A DNA stretch of 64,000 nucleotides from Paenibacillus sp. JDR-2. Lineage in GTDB: Bacteria; Bacillota; Bacilli; Paenibacillales; Paenibacillaceae. The notes below the pieces were generated by a model. It did no database searches and was not told where the DNA came from. It was given only the letters and a program-made list of their open reading frames with translations. A program made the position numbers and the translations under genes. The DNA is taken from contig NC_012914.1 of NCBI RefSeq assembly GCF_000023585.1, positions 5,773,501-5,837,500 on the forward strand, read 5' to 3'. Of the stretch, positions 1-9,093 are shown piece by piece (positions within the stretch are counted from its first letter, which is position 1; every line of letters starts with the position of its first letter).

Positions 1-593
1 CCGATCGTGGCCATAACCGGCAAGGACAGCGGCAAGATAATGCTAAAATACGTCCGGTACTCGCTCGCGCCGTCAATCTTGGCCGACTCGACGAGTGACG
101 GCGGAATGCTGTTCGTAAAGAATGTCCGGATAATAAAGATGTTGAAGCCTCCTATTAACCCCGGAATAATCAGTGCCAGCAGCGTATCCTGCACATGCAG
201 GAATCGGGTATAGACCAGATACCAGGGCAGGAGACCGCCGGAGAACAGCATCGTGAAAAACACATAGAAACTTAGGGCATTCCGATACGGAAACTCAGTT
301 CGGGACAAAGCATAAGCCATGGCTGAAGTAATAAGCAGACTTATTACAACACCGGTAAGCGTAACCGTGATCGTTACCCCGTATGCCCTCGCGATATTCG
401 CTGAATCATGGATCAGGTAACGGTAGGCTTCCCAGTCGAAATGCTGAGGCCAGAACGTGTAGCCATTTCGCGTCAGATCGTTCTCATTGGTCACCGATAC
501 CATAAAAACAAGCCAGAACGGGATTAGACAAGACAAACTGAACAAGGTTAAGAACAACAGGATAAACGGGTTTGTGCGATTATTCGTCTTCAT
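1..593 (-). CDS. Sugar ABC transporter permease, YtcP/LplC type (3' end cut by window)
   Basis: Inner-membrane subunit of a CUT1 carbohydrate importer. Reading the minus strand from the ATG at 593 gives about 197 residues before the window edge. The protein starts MKTNNRTNPF, has an N-terminal membrane segment (about 10-32) and two more hydrophobic stretches, and carries the EAA-loop signature (ESAKIDGAS, about residue 173) that contacts the ATPase. The last ~90 residues lie outside the window. The start is 10 bases after the stop of the partner permease at 604, so the two are co-transcribed. No solute-binding protein gene is visible for this system; it may follow beyond position 1. Substrate cannot be told from the sequence. 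Confidence 0.88.
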   Translation of the reverse strand, partial: MKTNNRTNPFILLFLTLFSLSCLIPFWLVFMVSVTNENDLTRNGYTFWPQHFDWEAYRYLIHDSANIARAYGVTITVTLTGVVISLLITSAMAYALSRTEFPYRNALSFYVFFTMLFSGGLLPWYLVYTRFLHVQDTLLALIIPGLIGGFNIFIIRTFFTNSIPPSLVESAKIDGASEYRTYFSIILPLSLPVMATI

Positions 594-603
594 GCTTGGC
601 CCC

Positions 604-1518
604 CTAGAACAACGCGTTTTCTTTGCTGAATTTCTTCACGATATAGTTGACCGTAATGACAAGCACAAAGCCAACGACCGATTGAAGAAGACCTGCGGAC
701 GATGCGAGCCCCGTATCGCCGGTTACCAGCAAAGCGTTGTAGACGTAGGTATCGATAACCTCGGTTGTTTCCTTCAGCATCCCCGAAGCCATCGTTGCTT
801 GATAGAACAAGCCAAAATCCGCATTAAAGATACGGCCTACCGCAAGCAGCGTCAGAATAATAATGACCGGCGTAATGAGCGGTACGGTAATTCCGGTCAT
901 CTGCTTCCATTTGCTCGCCCCGTCAATGCGGGCAGCTTCGTAATACTCCTGGTCGATGCCAACAATCGCGGCCAGATAGACGATGGCGGAGTAGCCGACC
1001 GTTTTCCACGTATTTACGATCGTGAGAATATACGGCCAATATTTCGGCTCCGCATACCAGGCAATCGTCTCCTTGCCCATCGGCTCGAGAATCGATTTGT
1101 TAATAAAACCAAGCTCCGGATTCAGGAAGCCGTAGACGAGGTAACCAACGATAACCATCGAGACAAAGTTCGGAAGAATGGCGGCACTCTGGAAAAACTT
1201 CGACAGCACCTTCCGCCTAACCTCATTGAGCAGAATCGCAAGCAGTACAGCCAATACCGTATTGATGACCAGGAAAGCGACATTGTACAAAATCGTGTGC
1301 TTAATGATCATCCATGCGTCATTGGAGGCAAACAGAAACTTGAAGTTCTGCAGTCCTACCCAATCGCTGCCCCATACGCCCTTCGTATAGTTCAGATCCT
1401 TGAACGCCAGGAAGATGCCGAACATCGGAAGATAGTTATTGATAAATAGCATGATAATCCCCGGTATCGCGAGAATAACCAAGGCGCGATGCTTCAGCAG
1501 CCGTCGCAGCACGGGCAT
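604..1518 (-). CDS. Sugar ABC transporter permease, LplB/YteP type
   Basis: 304-residue integral membrane permease of a CUT1 oligosaccharide importer and partner of the truncated permease next to it. Six hydrophobic segments are visible and an EAA loop (EAARIDGASKWK, near residue 200) is present. I place the start at the ATG at 1518, because GAAGGTG lies 6 bases upstream; the in-frame GTG at 1527 overlaps that ribosome site. The gene follows the YesN regulator by about 75 bases. The order kinase-regulator-permease-permease on one strand suggests the two-component system controls this importer. Family assignment is firm; the sugar is unknown. Confidence 0.9.
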   Translation of the reverse strand: MPVLRRLLKHRALVILAIPGIIMLFINNYLPMFGIFLAFKDLNYTKGVWGSDWVGLQNFKFLFASNDAWMIIKHTILYNVAFLVINTVLAVLLAILLNEVRRKVLSKFFQSAAILPNFVSMVIVGYLVYGFLNPELGFINKSILEPMGKETIAWYAEPKYWPYILTIVNTWKTVGYSAIVYLAAIVGIDQEYYEAARIDGASKWKQMTGITVPLITPVIIILTLLAVGRIFNADFGLFYQATMASGMLKETTEVIDTYVYNALLVTGDTGLASSAGLLQSVVGFVLVITVNYIVKKFSKENALF

Positions 1519-1593
1519 GTGTTTCACCTTCTTGTTGTTTGTATGTCCTAAGTATACGGCCGCCCGGCAGACCCCCCTACCGTTTTTGTAACC

Positions 1594-3204
1594 TCAGTCT
1601 AGTCGTTTTGTGACATTGCGGTATTCTTGCGGATTAATTCCGTATTGCTTCTTAAACATCTTCGTAAAATGCGAAAAATTCGAGTAGCCCACCTGCTGCG
1701 CTATTGCGCTGACCGTCATTCCCGTCGTATCGAGCAGCTGTCTGGCTCTTGCCATCTTCGTCTCGATGAGGTAATCAATCAGGTTCTGCCCGGTCTCCTT
1801 CTTGAACAGGCGGGACAAATATGCCGGATTCAAACCGACATGAGCGGCGACATCCTCGCGGGAGATGTCCTCCTCCACGTTCTCTTTTATATATTGAACC
1901 GACTTCTGCACGACGCTGTCGCTCTCTAATGCAGTAAAGGCCGCATCCATAACGGCAGAGACGATATTTTCCGCCCAATGCCTGTATTGGGACAAGCTGC
2001 GGATTTGAGCCGAAGCCCAAAGCGGGAAGTTTGGCACCTGGCTTGGATTAATCCCTTTTACATGCATAAAGCCGTATACCACCTGCAACGTGTCCAGATG
2101 GAATGTCTCAAGCTGGTTCTGATGAATTTGACCTGCTTCCAGCTTATCCACGCTCCGGTTAATCAAGGAAATCACCTTGTCCCGTTCCTTGTTCAGCATA
2201 TAGGACGACCATTCCGTTACATTGATATTGTCTGGCACAAGCAGCGGCGCGGACGCACCGCCTTGAGGCACATACATAATAACCGACTGCGATTCCTTGA
2301 CGTTATGACGCTCCTTGTCCTTCAAACCTTCGCATAGCCCGGACACTTCCTGCAGGCTGACGAACTTCCCGATATAGCAGGTGATCTGGCAGTAGAAATA
2401 GGTTCGGCATACTTCGATAAACCGTTTGGCGGTCTCCGTCCAGCTGCCCGCGGACCGGGCGGCGCCTGCCGTGTAAATCATCGCGAACATCACGCCGCTC
2501 CGGTCCGTTATCACATCCCCGGCGCAGCCCGGGAGAAACAGCTCTCCGGCAGCTTTTTTCACCGCGTACTCCATAATCTCCTGATCCCGCGCATCAAGCG
2601 GCTTATGCCATTCCTCGATGCTGATCAGAATCGGCATGACTCTGCCGTCTGCTTGCAGCTCGATTTGGGCATCCTTCAGCCCTCGCTCAAGGAAGTCGCC
2701 AAACGACAGCTGGCGCCTAGACAACAGATCCTGCCAGAAGCGTTCGGTGAGCAGAGGCTGCTGTTTGCGCCACAGCTCCGCGTATTTGCGGTACTCGGCA
2801 TGATGCTGTACGCTCTCTTCCTTCTCTCTAACAGCCTGCAGCATTAAGGAGACCGCCTGCACCAGCTCCTCGCCGTCCACCGGCTTCAGCAAATAATCAA
2901 AGCTGCCAAGGTTAACCGCCTGCTTGGCGTAAGTAAACTCCGAATGGCAGGTAAGAAACAGCGACTCGGTATGCGGGGAATGCTCCTTCACCCAGCGGAC
3001 CAGCGACAATCCGTCCTCATCGGGCATCTCGATATCGCAAACCAGTATATCGATGCGGTGCTCCTTCATGATTTGTCTTGCGGCATCGGCGTGATTGGCG
3101 GTAAACACGGCTTTAATGCCCAGCGTAGACCAATCATTACATTCGCAAATGCCATCCACCGCAAATTTCTCGTCATCAACGACCAGCATCTGCGCCATGT
3201 TCAT
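1594..3204 (-). CDS. YesN-type response regulator (receiver plus AraC HTH), system 1
   Basis: 536-residue cytoplasmic transcription regulator. The N-terminal receiver (1-125) has the acidic pair VVDDEK, the phospho-acceptor Asp57 in LVCDIEMP, and a conserved K in LLKPVDG. A 270-residue middle region without a recognisable motif follows. The C-terminal AraC double helix-turn-helix (about 430-530) includes the typical YSNFSHFTKMFKKQYG stretch. The start ATG at 3204 overlaps the end of the kinase gene by 29 bases and has AAGGAG just upstream; an ATG six bases further in is an alternative. Translational coupling with the kinase and the downstream permease pair point to control of that importer. 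Confidence 0.93.
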   Translation of the reverse strand: MNMAQMLVVDDEKFAVDGICECNDWSTLGIKAVFTANHADAARQIMKEHRIDILVCDIEMPDEDGLSLVRWVKEHSPHTESLFLTCHSEFTYAKQAVNLGSFDYLLKPVDGEELVQAVSLMLQAVREKEESVQHHAEYRKYAELWRKQQPLLTERFWQDLLSRRQLSFGDFLERGLKDAQIELQADGRVMPILISIEEWHKPLDARDQEIMEYAVKKAAGELFLPGCAGDVITDRSGVMFAMIYTAGAARSAGSWTETAKRFIEVCRTYFYCQITCYIGKFVSLQEVSGLCEGLKDKERHNVKESQSVIMYVPQGGASAPLLVPDNINVTEWSSYMLNKERDKVISLINRSVDKLEAGQIHQNQLETFHLDTLQVVYGFMHVKGINPSQVPNFPLWASAQIRSLSQYRHWAENIVSAVMDAAFTALESDSVVQKSVQYIKENVEEDISREDVAAHVGLNPAYLSRLFKKETGQNLIDYLIETKMARARQLLDTTGMTVSAIAQQVGYSNFSHFTKMFKKQYGINPQEYRNVTKRLD

Positions 3205-4951
3205 CCCGCTCCTTCATATGATCGATAGGTAAAGTCATCCGTATGGCTAATCCTTTTGGTTCGTTTGGCAGGAAGCTGATCCGGGCCAGGCTGCCGTAAC
3301 GCATCGCTGCCCGCTTCTTCACATTCCAGATACCGATATGATTATCGTCCGAGGAGGGCTTGTATTGGTCCGATGCCAGCTCGTTCATCCGCTCATCGCT
3401 TAAGCCTTTGCCGTTATCCTTTACTTCGATATGCATCAATCCGGAATTCTCAGCGTCCCGTAAGGCCGTAATTTGAAGCAGGAACGGCTCCCCTTTTACG
3501 CTCATGCCGTGAATCATCGCATTTTCCGCAAACGGCTGTACGAGCAGCGAAGGTATACGGGCTTCCAGAAGCTCCTCCGCACACCGGATCTCGAAGTCGA
3601 AGGTATCCTGATACCGCATCTTCTGAATTTCCAAATAGTTGCGGATATGCTCAAGCTCCTGCGACAGCGTGATCGTATCCCGGCTTGTTCCAAGCATAAA
3701 CCGGAAATAGCCGACCATATGGCGAACCGTCTTCTTCACCAGCTCGTATCTCTTCAAATCCGCCAGCTGAAAAATAATGTTCATCGTATTGAGGAAAAAA
3801 TGCGGATTGATCTGCGTCTGCAGATGCTTCAGCTCCGCCTTCTGCGCGTTCAGCCGCTCCTCGTACACGTCGATCTTCAGGTCCTTGATCTCGTCCATCA
3901 TGTTGTTAAAGGTATGGTTAATAATCGCGAATTCGGTAATCGGCGAATCCGGCAGCTTCATCTCCATATCCCCGTCCTTCACGCGCCGGATGGTGCCAAG
4001 CAGCTGAAGAATCGGATTCAGGATAATGCGCCGGAATACAAAGAGATAGACAAGCAAAATAATCAGGACAAACAGCGGAAGCAAATTAATAATCGTCTGG
4101 AATTGTTTCAGCCCTTTCAAGAGATCCGAATACGGCAGAACAACGGCCATGCTGATCCCGCTGAGCGGCGATTTGCTTGTAATGATAAACAACTTCCTGC
4201 CCCCGTCCGAATAAGAGAAGGACGTATTCCTTGCCAGCTTATCGGCCGGAAGCCGGAAATCCTTGCTTAAGCTGCCTGACGGCTCGGACAGAATCATGCC
4301 GTCTTCCCCGGCAAACAGCACGTCACCGCTCGTACGCACATCCTGAAGAGGCAGCTTTAACGTATTCATGCTTATCAAGGCGCCGATATAAGCGTTATTG
4401 GTCGTATCATCGCTGACAACCCTGTGCAAATAATAATCCTGGCCAATCTTGACGGCCTTCCATTGATACAGAAGCGGATGCAGCACTTCGGTGTTATTAA
4501 GCGTCTGAGTAATCCAGCTGCTGACCTGGTCATGGTCGGTGCCCGAGATGACATTGGTTGTCGCCAGGACGTTGTTGGGCTTCGAATACACATAGAACAT
4601 GTCTACCGTATGGTAATAGGAGCGGTAGGCCGAGTTCCTCTGAATCAGCTCCATCTGGGCAAAATAGTATTCGGAGTCCGACAGCCCAGTCTGTCCGAAC
4701 TTCTGAAAGTTCTCGTCATGGTCCACGTTGTAGACCATATTCGTCGTAATGTCGTCCAAGCTCCGGTCGATCATATTCAGATTGGAATTCACCAGATTCT
4801 GATAGGAATTCGCTACCTGCATGAGCACGACATCCTGCGCGTAGTGACCGGCCGCAAACAGAATAAGCAGGAGCGGCAGAGTGACGGCCGAGAACAGCAT
4901 GATAAACCGCGAGCTTAGCTTTTTCGTTTTTTTCATGGATTTCCCAAACAT
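3176..4951 (-). CDS. YesM-type sensor histidine kinase, system 1
   Basis: 591-residue membrane kinase. Transmembrane segments at about 16-34 and 287-307 flank a ~250-residue extracellular sensor region that would detect a sugar or a binding-protein complex. A HAMP linker (about 308-360), the phospho-acceptor His384 in QINPHFFLNT, the N-box FAENAMIHG and the G-box VKDNGKGL follow. The reading frame is open to 5023, but I start at the ATG at 4951: GGGAGG sits 7 bases upstream and the extra 24 residues look non-coding. It is the first gene of the kinase-regulator-permease unit, overlapping the regulator by 29 bases. Confidence 0.92.
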   Translation of the reverse strand: MFGKSMKKTKKLSSRFIMLFSAVTLPLLLILFAAGHYAQDVVLMQVANSYQNLVNSNLNMIDRSLDDITTNMVYNVDHDENFQKFGQTGLSDSEYYFAQMELIQRNSAYRSYYHTVDMFYVYSKPNNVLATTNVISGTDHDQVSSWITQTLNNTEVLHPLLYQWKAVKIGQDYYLHRVVSDDTTNNAYIGALISMNTLKLPLQDVRTSGDVLFAGEDGMILSEPSGSLSKDFRLPADKLARNTSFSYSDGGRKLFIITSKSPLSGISMAVVLPYSDLLKGLKQFQTIINLLPLFVLIILLVYLFVFRRIILNPILQLLGTIRRVKDGDMEMKLPDSPITEFAIINHTFNNMMDEIKDLKIDVYEERLNAQKAELKHLQTQINPHFFLNTMNIIFQLADLKRYELVKKTVRHMVGYFRFMLGTSRDTITLSQELEHIRNYLEIQKMRYQDTFDFEIRCAEELLEARIPSLLVQPFAENAMIHGMSVKGEPFLLQITALRDAENSGLMHIEVKDNGKGLSDERMNELASDQYKPSSDDNHIGIWNVKKRAAMRYGSLARISFLPNEPKGLAIRMTLPIDHMKERDEHGADAGR

Positions 4952-4980
4952 GGTGGAACCTCCCGTACCCAATCTAAGAG

Positions 4981-5029
4981 CAGAAAATGCGTGGCAGACC
5001 TCTTGCATTGGCCCGCCACGCATTTTCTG
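4981..5029 (-). terminator. Hairpin terminator after lacI-type gene
   Basis: A perfect 15-bp inverted repeat (4981-4995 with 5015-5029) with a 19-base loop. The GC core is flanked by A/T-rich arms (AAAA/TTTT inside the stem), a layout that can stop transcription in either direction. It starts three bases after the lacI-type stop codon and lies in front of the kinase gene. Confidence 0.65.
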
Positions 5030-5031
5030 TT

Positions 5032-6039
5032 TTATGCACGCAAATCCTTGACCGTCTGCCTTTCCACAATCTCATGCGGAACAATAAGGCTCGGGACGAT
5101 CTTTCCCGTTTCAATCATCGTAATAACCTTGTCGGCCGCATCTCGGCCTAACTGAAGCAACGGCTGCCCAACTGTCGTCAGCGCCGGGTAAACCATCCTC
5201 GACAGCCGGATATTATCGTAGCCGATCACGGATAAATCTTCAGGCACCCGGATGCCTTTCTCCATAGCGGCATTCATGGCTCCAACGGCCATTTCGTCGC
5301 TTGCGGCAAATACGGCCGTTATCCCGCGCTCGTGCTCCAGCAGCGTCTCCATCGCCGCTTTGCCGCTGTCATAATGGAAATCACCGTAAGCAACCCGCGA
5401 GCCGCGGAACGGAATTCCTTTGTCATGCAAGGCATCCTTATAGCCCTGCAGTCTTGGTATACCCGCTATCGGATCCTCCGCCGTACCGGCGATCATCGCG
5501 ATATCCTTATGTCCCTTGTCGATCAGATAACTTACCGCATCGTACGAGGCTTGCCGGTCATCGACCTTCACAAACGGAACCTTCGTATCCTCATTCTCGG
5601 AGGAGACGAGCACAATCGGCACCTGCATCGTATCCAGCATCTGCTTGTATTCATGCTTAAGCACTTCGCTTGCAAAAATAATGCCGTCGATTTGCCGTTC
5701 CCGAAGCACCTGCAGATACTTCATCGTCCGGTTCCCGTCTACCGCCGTATTGCATACAAGCACGCTGTAGCCCCGCTCCAGCGCATACTCTTCGATCCCC
5801 TGCAGAACCGCCGATGCGAACTCGCTCGCAACAGCGGGGAACATCACCCCAATCGTCTGGGTGCGCCTGTTGTTCAGGTAACGCGCTATGGCGTTTGGAT
5901 GATAGCCCATATCCTCTATTGTCTTAATCACCTTTTGCTTGGTTTTATCGGAGTAGCCTGATAGTCCGTTTAGAACCCTGGAAACAGTGGCGATTGATAC
6001 ATTGGCTTCTCTAGCAACATCTCTGATTGTCGGTATCAT
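5032..6039 (-). CDS. LacI-family transcription regulator
   Basis: 335-residue cytoplasmic repressor. The N-terminal LacI helix-turn-helix and hinge (TIRDVAREANVSIATVSRVL, residues 4-23, then MGYHPNAIARYL) is followed by a periplasmic-binding-protein-like effector domain of normal length (about 60-330). It has its own strong promoter with a 12-bp palindrome just past the -10 box, so self-repression is likely. It lies downstream of, and on the same strand as, a ThuA-like protein and a Gfo/Idh/MocA oxidoreductase but has its own promoter. The same palindrome recurs in front of the transporter operon that begins at 57652, a candidate distant target. The effector sugar cannot be read from the sequence. 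Confidence 0.93.
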   Translation of the reverse strand: MIPTIRDVAREANVSIATVSRVLNGLSGYSDKTKQKVIKTIEDMGYHPNAIARYLNNRRTQTIGVMFPAVASEFASAVLQGIEEYALERGYSVLVCNTAVDGNRTMKYLQVLRERQIDGIIFASEVLKHEYKQMLDTMQVPIVLVSSENEDTKVPFVKVDDRQASYDAVSYLIDKGHKDIAMIAGTAEDPIAGIPRLQGYKDALHDKGIPFRGSRVAYGDFHYDSGKAAMETLLEHERGITAVFAASDEMAVGAMNAAMEKGIRVPEDLSVIGYDNIRLSRMVYPALTTVGQPLLQLGRDAADKVITMIETGKIVPSLIVPHEIVERQTVKDLRA

Positions 6040-6084
6040 AGACCATCCATCTCATTCCATGAAGTATTGCCCCGTCCATTTTAC

Positions 6085-6131
6085 GTAACCGGTTACCTCA
6101 AAGTATATGGCCCTGAAAAACTCTCTGTCAA
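6085..6131 (-). promoter_or_regulatory. lacI promoter with LacI-type operator
   Basis: On the minus strand a -35 TTGACA (6126-6131), an 18-base spacer and a -10 TATACT (6102-6107) are followed at once by the perfect palindrome GTAACCGGTTAC (6085-6096), with the central CG typical of LacI-family operators. The palindrome covers the expected transcription start, which fits autorepression. A CcpA cre box is an alternative reading, but both outer TG/CA ends are missing. Confidence 0.75.
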
Positions 6132-6149
6132 TCGCCTTGAAATAGTAAA

Positions 6150-6881
6150 TTATTTACTTATATTTTCTAATGGCTCTACGCGTCCGTAAGCTGCTGCCGC
6201 GCCTTGCGTCGGAGCCGCCCAATGTACGGCATTTTTGATTACGTGAAGAATCTCCGGCTGATGATAAATCGGGAACGTTTCATGCCCCGGACGGAAGTAG
6301 AACAGCTTCCCTTTGCCTCTGCGGTAGCAGCAGCCGCTGCGGAATACTTCGCCGCCTTCGAACCAGGAGATGAACACCAGCTCATCCGGTGCCGGAATCT
6401 CAAAGCGTTCGCCGTACATCTCTTCCTTCGGAATTTCGATGAATTCGCCAAGGCCGTCGGCAATCGGGTGGCCGTGCTCAATAACCCACAGCCGTTCCTT
6501 CTCGCCGTCATCCCGCCATTTGAGCGCGCCGGTCTTCGTGCCAAGCAGCTTCTCGAACACTTTGGAGGCATGGCCCGAATGAAGGACAATCAGTCCCATG
6601 CCCTGCAGTACCCGGTCCCTTACCTTCTCGGCAATATCGTCCCGCACTTCATGATGGGCCAGATGCCCCCACCAGATCAGCACGTCGGTGTTGTTCAGTA
6701 CTTCGTCCGTAAGACCATGCTCCGGCTCGTCAAGCGTAGCGGTTCCAACCTCAAGGCCTTCAATCGTTTTCAGATATCCGCCAATGGCATTATGAATGCC
6801 TTCCGGATAGATGCCTTTTACATGCTCGTTATGCTTCTCGTGGCGATACTCGTTCCATACGGTTACTTTTATTTGCTTCAT
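6150..6881 (-). CDS. ThuA-like domain protein
   Basis: 243-residue cytoplasmic protein of the ThuA (trehalose-utilisation) superfamily, a class I glutamine-amidotransferase-like fold. Typical features are the N-terminal VTVWNEYRHEK, the LIWWGHLAHHEV segment (about residue 68), the VLHSGHASKVFEK stretch (about 98) and the C-terminal FYFRPGHETFPIYHQPE block. The family often lies beside Gfo/Idh/MocA oxidoreductases in sugar clusters; its reaction is not well defined, and a role in modifying keto-sugars is only inference. The gene begins 18 bases after the oxidoreductase stop, with AGGAGG 11 bases before the ATG, so the two form an operon. Confidence 0.85.
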   Translation of the reverse strand: MKQIKVTVWNEYRHEKHNEHVKGIYPEGIHNAIGGYLKTIEGLEVGTATLDEPEHGLTDEVLNNTDVLIWWGHLAHHEVRDDIAEKVRDRVLQGMGLIVLHSGHASKVFEKLLGTKTGALKWRDDGEKERLWVIEHGHPIADGLGEFIEIPKEEMYGERFEIPAPDELVFISWFEGGEVFRSGCCYRRGKGKLFYFRPGHETFPIYHQPEILHVIKNAVHWAAPTQGAAAAYGRVEPLENISK

Positions 6882-6899
6882 GTTTGTTGGTGCCTCCTA

Positions 6900-7946
6900 T
6901 TATTGAATGGTGATCCAGCGTTCCTCGGTAAAAGATTGAATAATCGCGTCTACGGCCAGCTGGTTGATATAACCGTCCTCTATCGTTGCGTCCAAGCCGT
7001 CGCCATGGCCGTTCAAGAGGCGAAAGAACGCCTGCATTTGACCCGTGCGGCAGTGATCCGGAATGTCTGCCTGCCGGAATTGTTCATCGCCTTCCTCCTT
7101 GAACTTCACCTGAAGGGAGTCTGCCTCATCCAGGTTATAGACAAGAGCGCCTTTGGAGCCGTAAATCTCAATCTGCTGATAATTGCCCCGCCCGTAAGCG
7201 AAACGGGAGATCAGCATGGAAGCCGATATGCCGCCCTCCATCCGGGAGAGAACATGGCAGAAGTCGTCCACGTCAACCTCGCCTTGGCCGGAGCCGTCCA
7301 GCAGGTCACGCTGCTTGATAATCGTGTCCGCATCGGCAATCACTCGCTGCGTATTGCCTACCAGGAAGCGGGTGAGATCAAGGATATGGCAGCCCAGGTC
7401 GCCAAAGGCTCCCGAGCCGGTAACCGACTGCACGAACCGCCAAACAAGCGGAATATGTTCATGGATGCCCCAATCCTGCAAGTATTGGCTATAGACATGG
7501 CGGATCGTGCCCAGCCTTCCTTCTTCAATCAGCTGCTTGGCGTATCGGGCGGCAGCTTTATAACGGTAGGAGAAGCAGATCATATGAGGCAGCGGTTTAT
7601 TCCGCAAGGCAGTCTTCAAAGCGGACGCTTCCTCCGCGTTCATCCCGACCGGCTTCTCCAATGCAAACGGCTTGCCGTGCTCTATGGCTGCCATAGCAAT
7701 GGCGAAGTGGCTGACGGTTGGCGTGCCGATGGTGACGGCATCGACCTCCGAATTGCGAAGCAGCTCGGAGTAGCTGAGGTAAGCACGATCCTCGGGAATA
7801 TTCCACTGCACGCGCCTTGCGGCAAGGCGGTTCTCATCCTCGTCGCAGATCGCCCAAATCTCGGCCTCCCCGCTTGCGAGTATGCCTTCGCTATGAAAGT
7901 CGGCAATGCCGCCAAGTCCGATAATACCGATTTTTAATTTACTCAT
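6900..7946 (-). CDS. Gfo/Idh/MocA-family NAD(P)-dependent oxidoreductase
   Basis: 348-residue cytoplasmic enzyme expected to oxidise or reduce a sugar or inositol-like polyol. The N-terminal Rossmann domain begins IGIIGLGGIADFHSEG (residues 5-20). The catalytic EKPVG motif is present (ALEKPVGMNAEEA, about 92-104), followed by the GFO_IDH_MocA C-terminal domain with LGCHILDLTRFLVG. I use the ATG at 7946, where homology begins; the reading frame extends to a GTG at 7982 and an ATG at 7955 is possible. It forms a unit with the ThuA-like gene and is divergent from an AraC regulator starting at 8074, the obvious candidate regulator. Confidence 0.9.
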   Translation of the reverse strand: MSKLKIGIIGLGGIADFHSEGILASGEAEIWAICDEDENRLAARRVQWNIPEDRAYLSYSELLRNSEVDAVTIGTPTVSHFAIAMAAIEHGKPFALEKPVGMNAEEASALKTALRNKPLPHMICFSYRYKAAARYAKQLIEEGRLGTIRHVYSQYLQDWGIHEHIPLVWRFVQSVTGSGAFGDLGCHILDLTRFLVGNTQRVIADADTIIKQRDLLDGSGQGEVDVDDFCHVLSRMEGGISASMLISRFAYGRGNYQQIEIYGSKGALVYNLDEADSLQVKFKEEGDEQFRQADIPDHCRTGQMQAFFRLLNGHGDGLDATIEDGYINQLAVDAIIQSFTEERWITIQ

Positions 7947-8073
7947 ACGCACCATCCCAACGATTCCCGGATTAAAAACCACACCATCAGATTAGCCTGT
8001 GATAGAATGATTGAAAATGGCGGATCGAGACACTTTTTGTACAATAGCGACTTTTGAGAAAAAGGGGAATGTT

Positions 8074-8943
8074 ATGCTGTCCGTAAACATGGAGCTTATT
8101 CCTACCGTTACGTTTCTTGGATTCGTGGCTTACACCAGCCCGTGGATTCACTTCAAACGAAACGTAGACGAATATATTCTGTACATTATCAAAAGCGGAG
8201 AGCTGCATATCGAAGAGAATGGCGAGCGTTACGTATTGCGCAGAGGGGACGTATTTATGCTGGAGCCGAATCTGGATCATGAAGGGTTCGAGAAGCATGT
8301 ATGCGACTATTATTACATTCACTTTAAGCATCCGGATATTCAAACGGTGCATATCGAGGATATGGAGAGTTACGCGAGGAGCTTCTTTCTGGAGGATCAG
8401 GAACCGGAGGCCGGCTGCAGCCATGGCTTCCCGAAGCATTTTAACTTGGCCAACGTAAACGTGAGAAGTCAAGCGTACAATCACCTGAATGAGATGGGGC
8501 AGCTATACCTGCGGAAAAATTATAACCGCAGCATGACGGCCCTCAAGCTGGCGGAGCTGTTCGTCCAGTTGTCCCGCGCTTATCTTGCGGAGCATCTGCA
8601 AAGCGCAAGGAAACGGACCACCAAAGGGGAGGCTACCGCTTACGAGCTGCTTGATTACATCCATCAGCATTACCCGGACAAAATAACGGGCTCCGATATC
8701 GAAGCCCGCTTTGATTGCAATTTCGATTATTTGAACCGGATCTTTAACAAGATTACCGGCTGCTCCATTACGCATTACGTCAATAAAGTAAGGGTGAACC
8801 GGGCCCGGGAGCTGCTGGAGAAAACGCATATGACCATCGGCGAGGTCGCCGAGCTGGTTGGCTTCAGCGATATTTATTATTTCAGCAAAGTGTTCAAAAA
8901 ATACGTCGGGCTTTCCCCTGCTTATTATAAAGGGACAAGGTGA
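8074..8943 (+). CDS. AraC-family regulator with cupin N-terminus
   Basis: 289-residue cytoplasmic regulator. The N-terminal sugar-sensing cupin (about 20-110) carries EENGERYVLRRGDVFMLEP; the C-terminal AraC helix-turn-helix pair (about 185-285) ends with VGFSDIYYFSKVFKKYVG. I start at the ATG at 8074 with AAGGGG upstream; the frame is open to a TTG at 8011, but the added residues look like leader sequence. It is divergent from the Gfo/Idh/MocA and ThuA-like genes, which it probably activates. Its stop codon lies inside the first of two repeated hairpins shared with the next, convergent gene. Confidence 0.9.
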   Translation: MLSVNMELIPTVTFLGFVAYTSPWIHFKRNVDEYILYIIKSGELHIEENGERYVLRRGDVFMLEPNLDHEGFEKHVCDYYYIHFKHPDIQTVHIEDMESYARSFFLEDQEPEAGCSHGFPKHFNLANVNVRSQAYNHLNEMGQLYLRKNYNRSMTALKLAELFVQLSRAYLAEHLQSARKRTTKGEATAYELLDYIHQHYPDKITGSDIEARFDCNFDYLNRIFNKITGCSITHYVNKVRVNRARELLEKTHMTIGEVAELVGFSDIYYFSKVFKKYVGLSPAYYKGTR

Positions 8944-9093
8944 AACGGTTTCTCCGTCCATAGGCGGAGGAGCGCGTTTCATTCCGGAGAATTCTAAGCC
9001 ATTTTATAAGATACAACTTATAAACTCTTAGAATTCAAGGTGAAACGGCTTCTCCGTCCTTAGGCGGAGGAGCACGTTTCATTCCGGATAATT
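8940..9093. repeat. Two direct 54-bp hairpin repeats flanking a palindrome
   Basis: Copies at 8940-8993 and 9040-9093 match except for about five bases. Each can fold by pairing TGAAACG with CGTTTCA and CTCCG with CGGAG. Between them is an AT-rich inverted repeat: GAATTCTAAG (8989-8998) pairs with CTTAGAATTC (9027-9036), and TTATAAG (9004-9010) with CTTATAA (9017-9023). The stop codon of the plus-strand AraC gene is in the first copy, and the stop of the minus-strand PocR-AraC gene is at the end of the second. They probably act as back-to-back transcription ends for two convergent genes. Confidence 0.8.

Noticed and set aside
6204..7937. A 577-codon open frame on the plus strand
   Set aside because: It covers the ThuA-like and Gfo/Idh/MocA genes in antisense. 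Those two match known families end to end, while this translation matches nothing I recognise.
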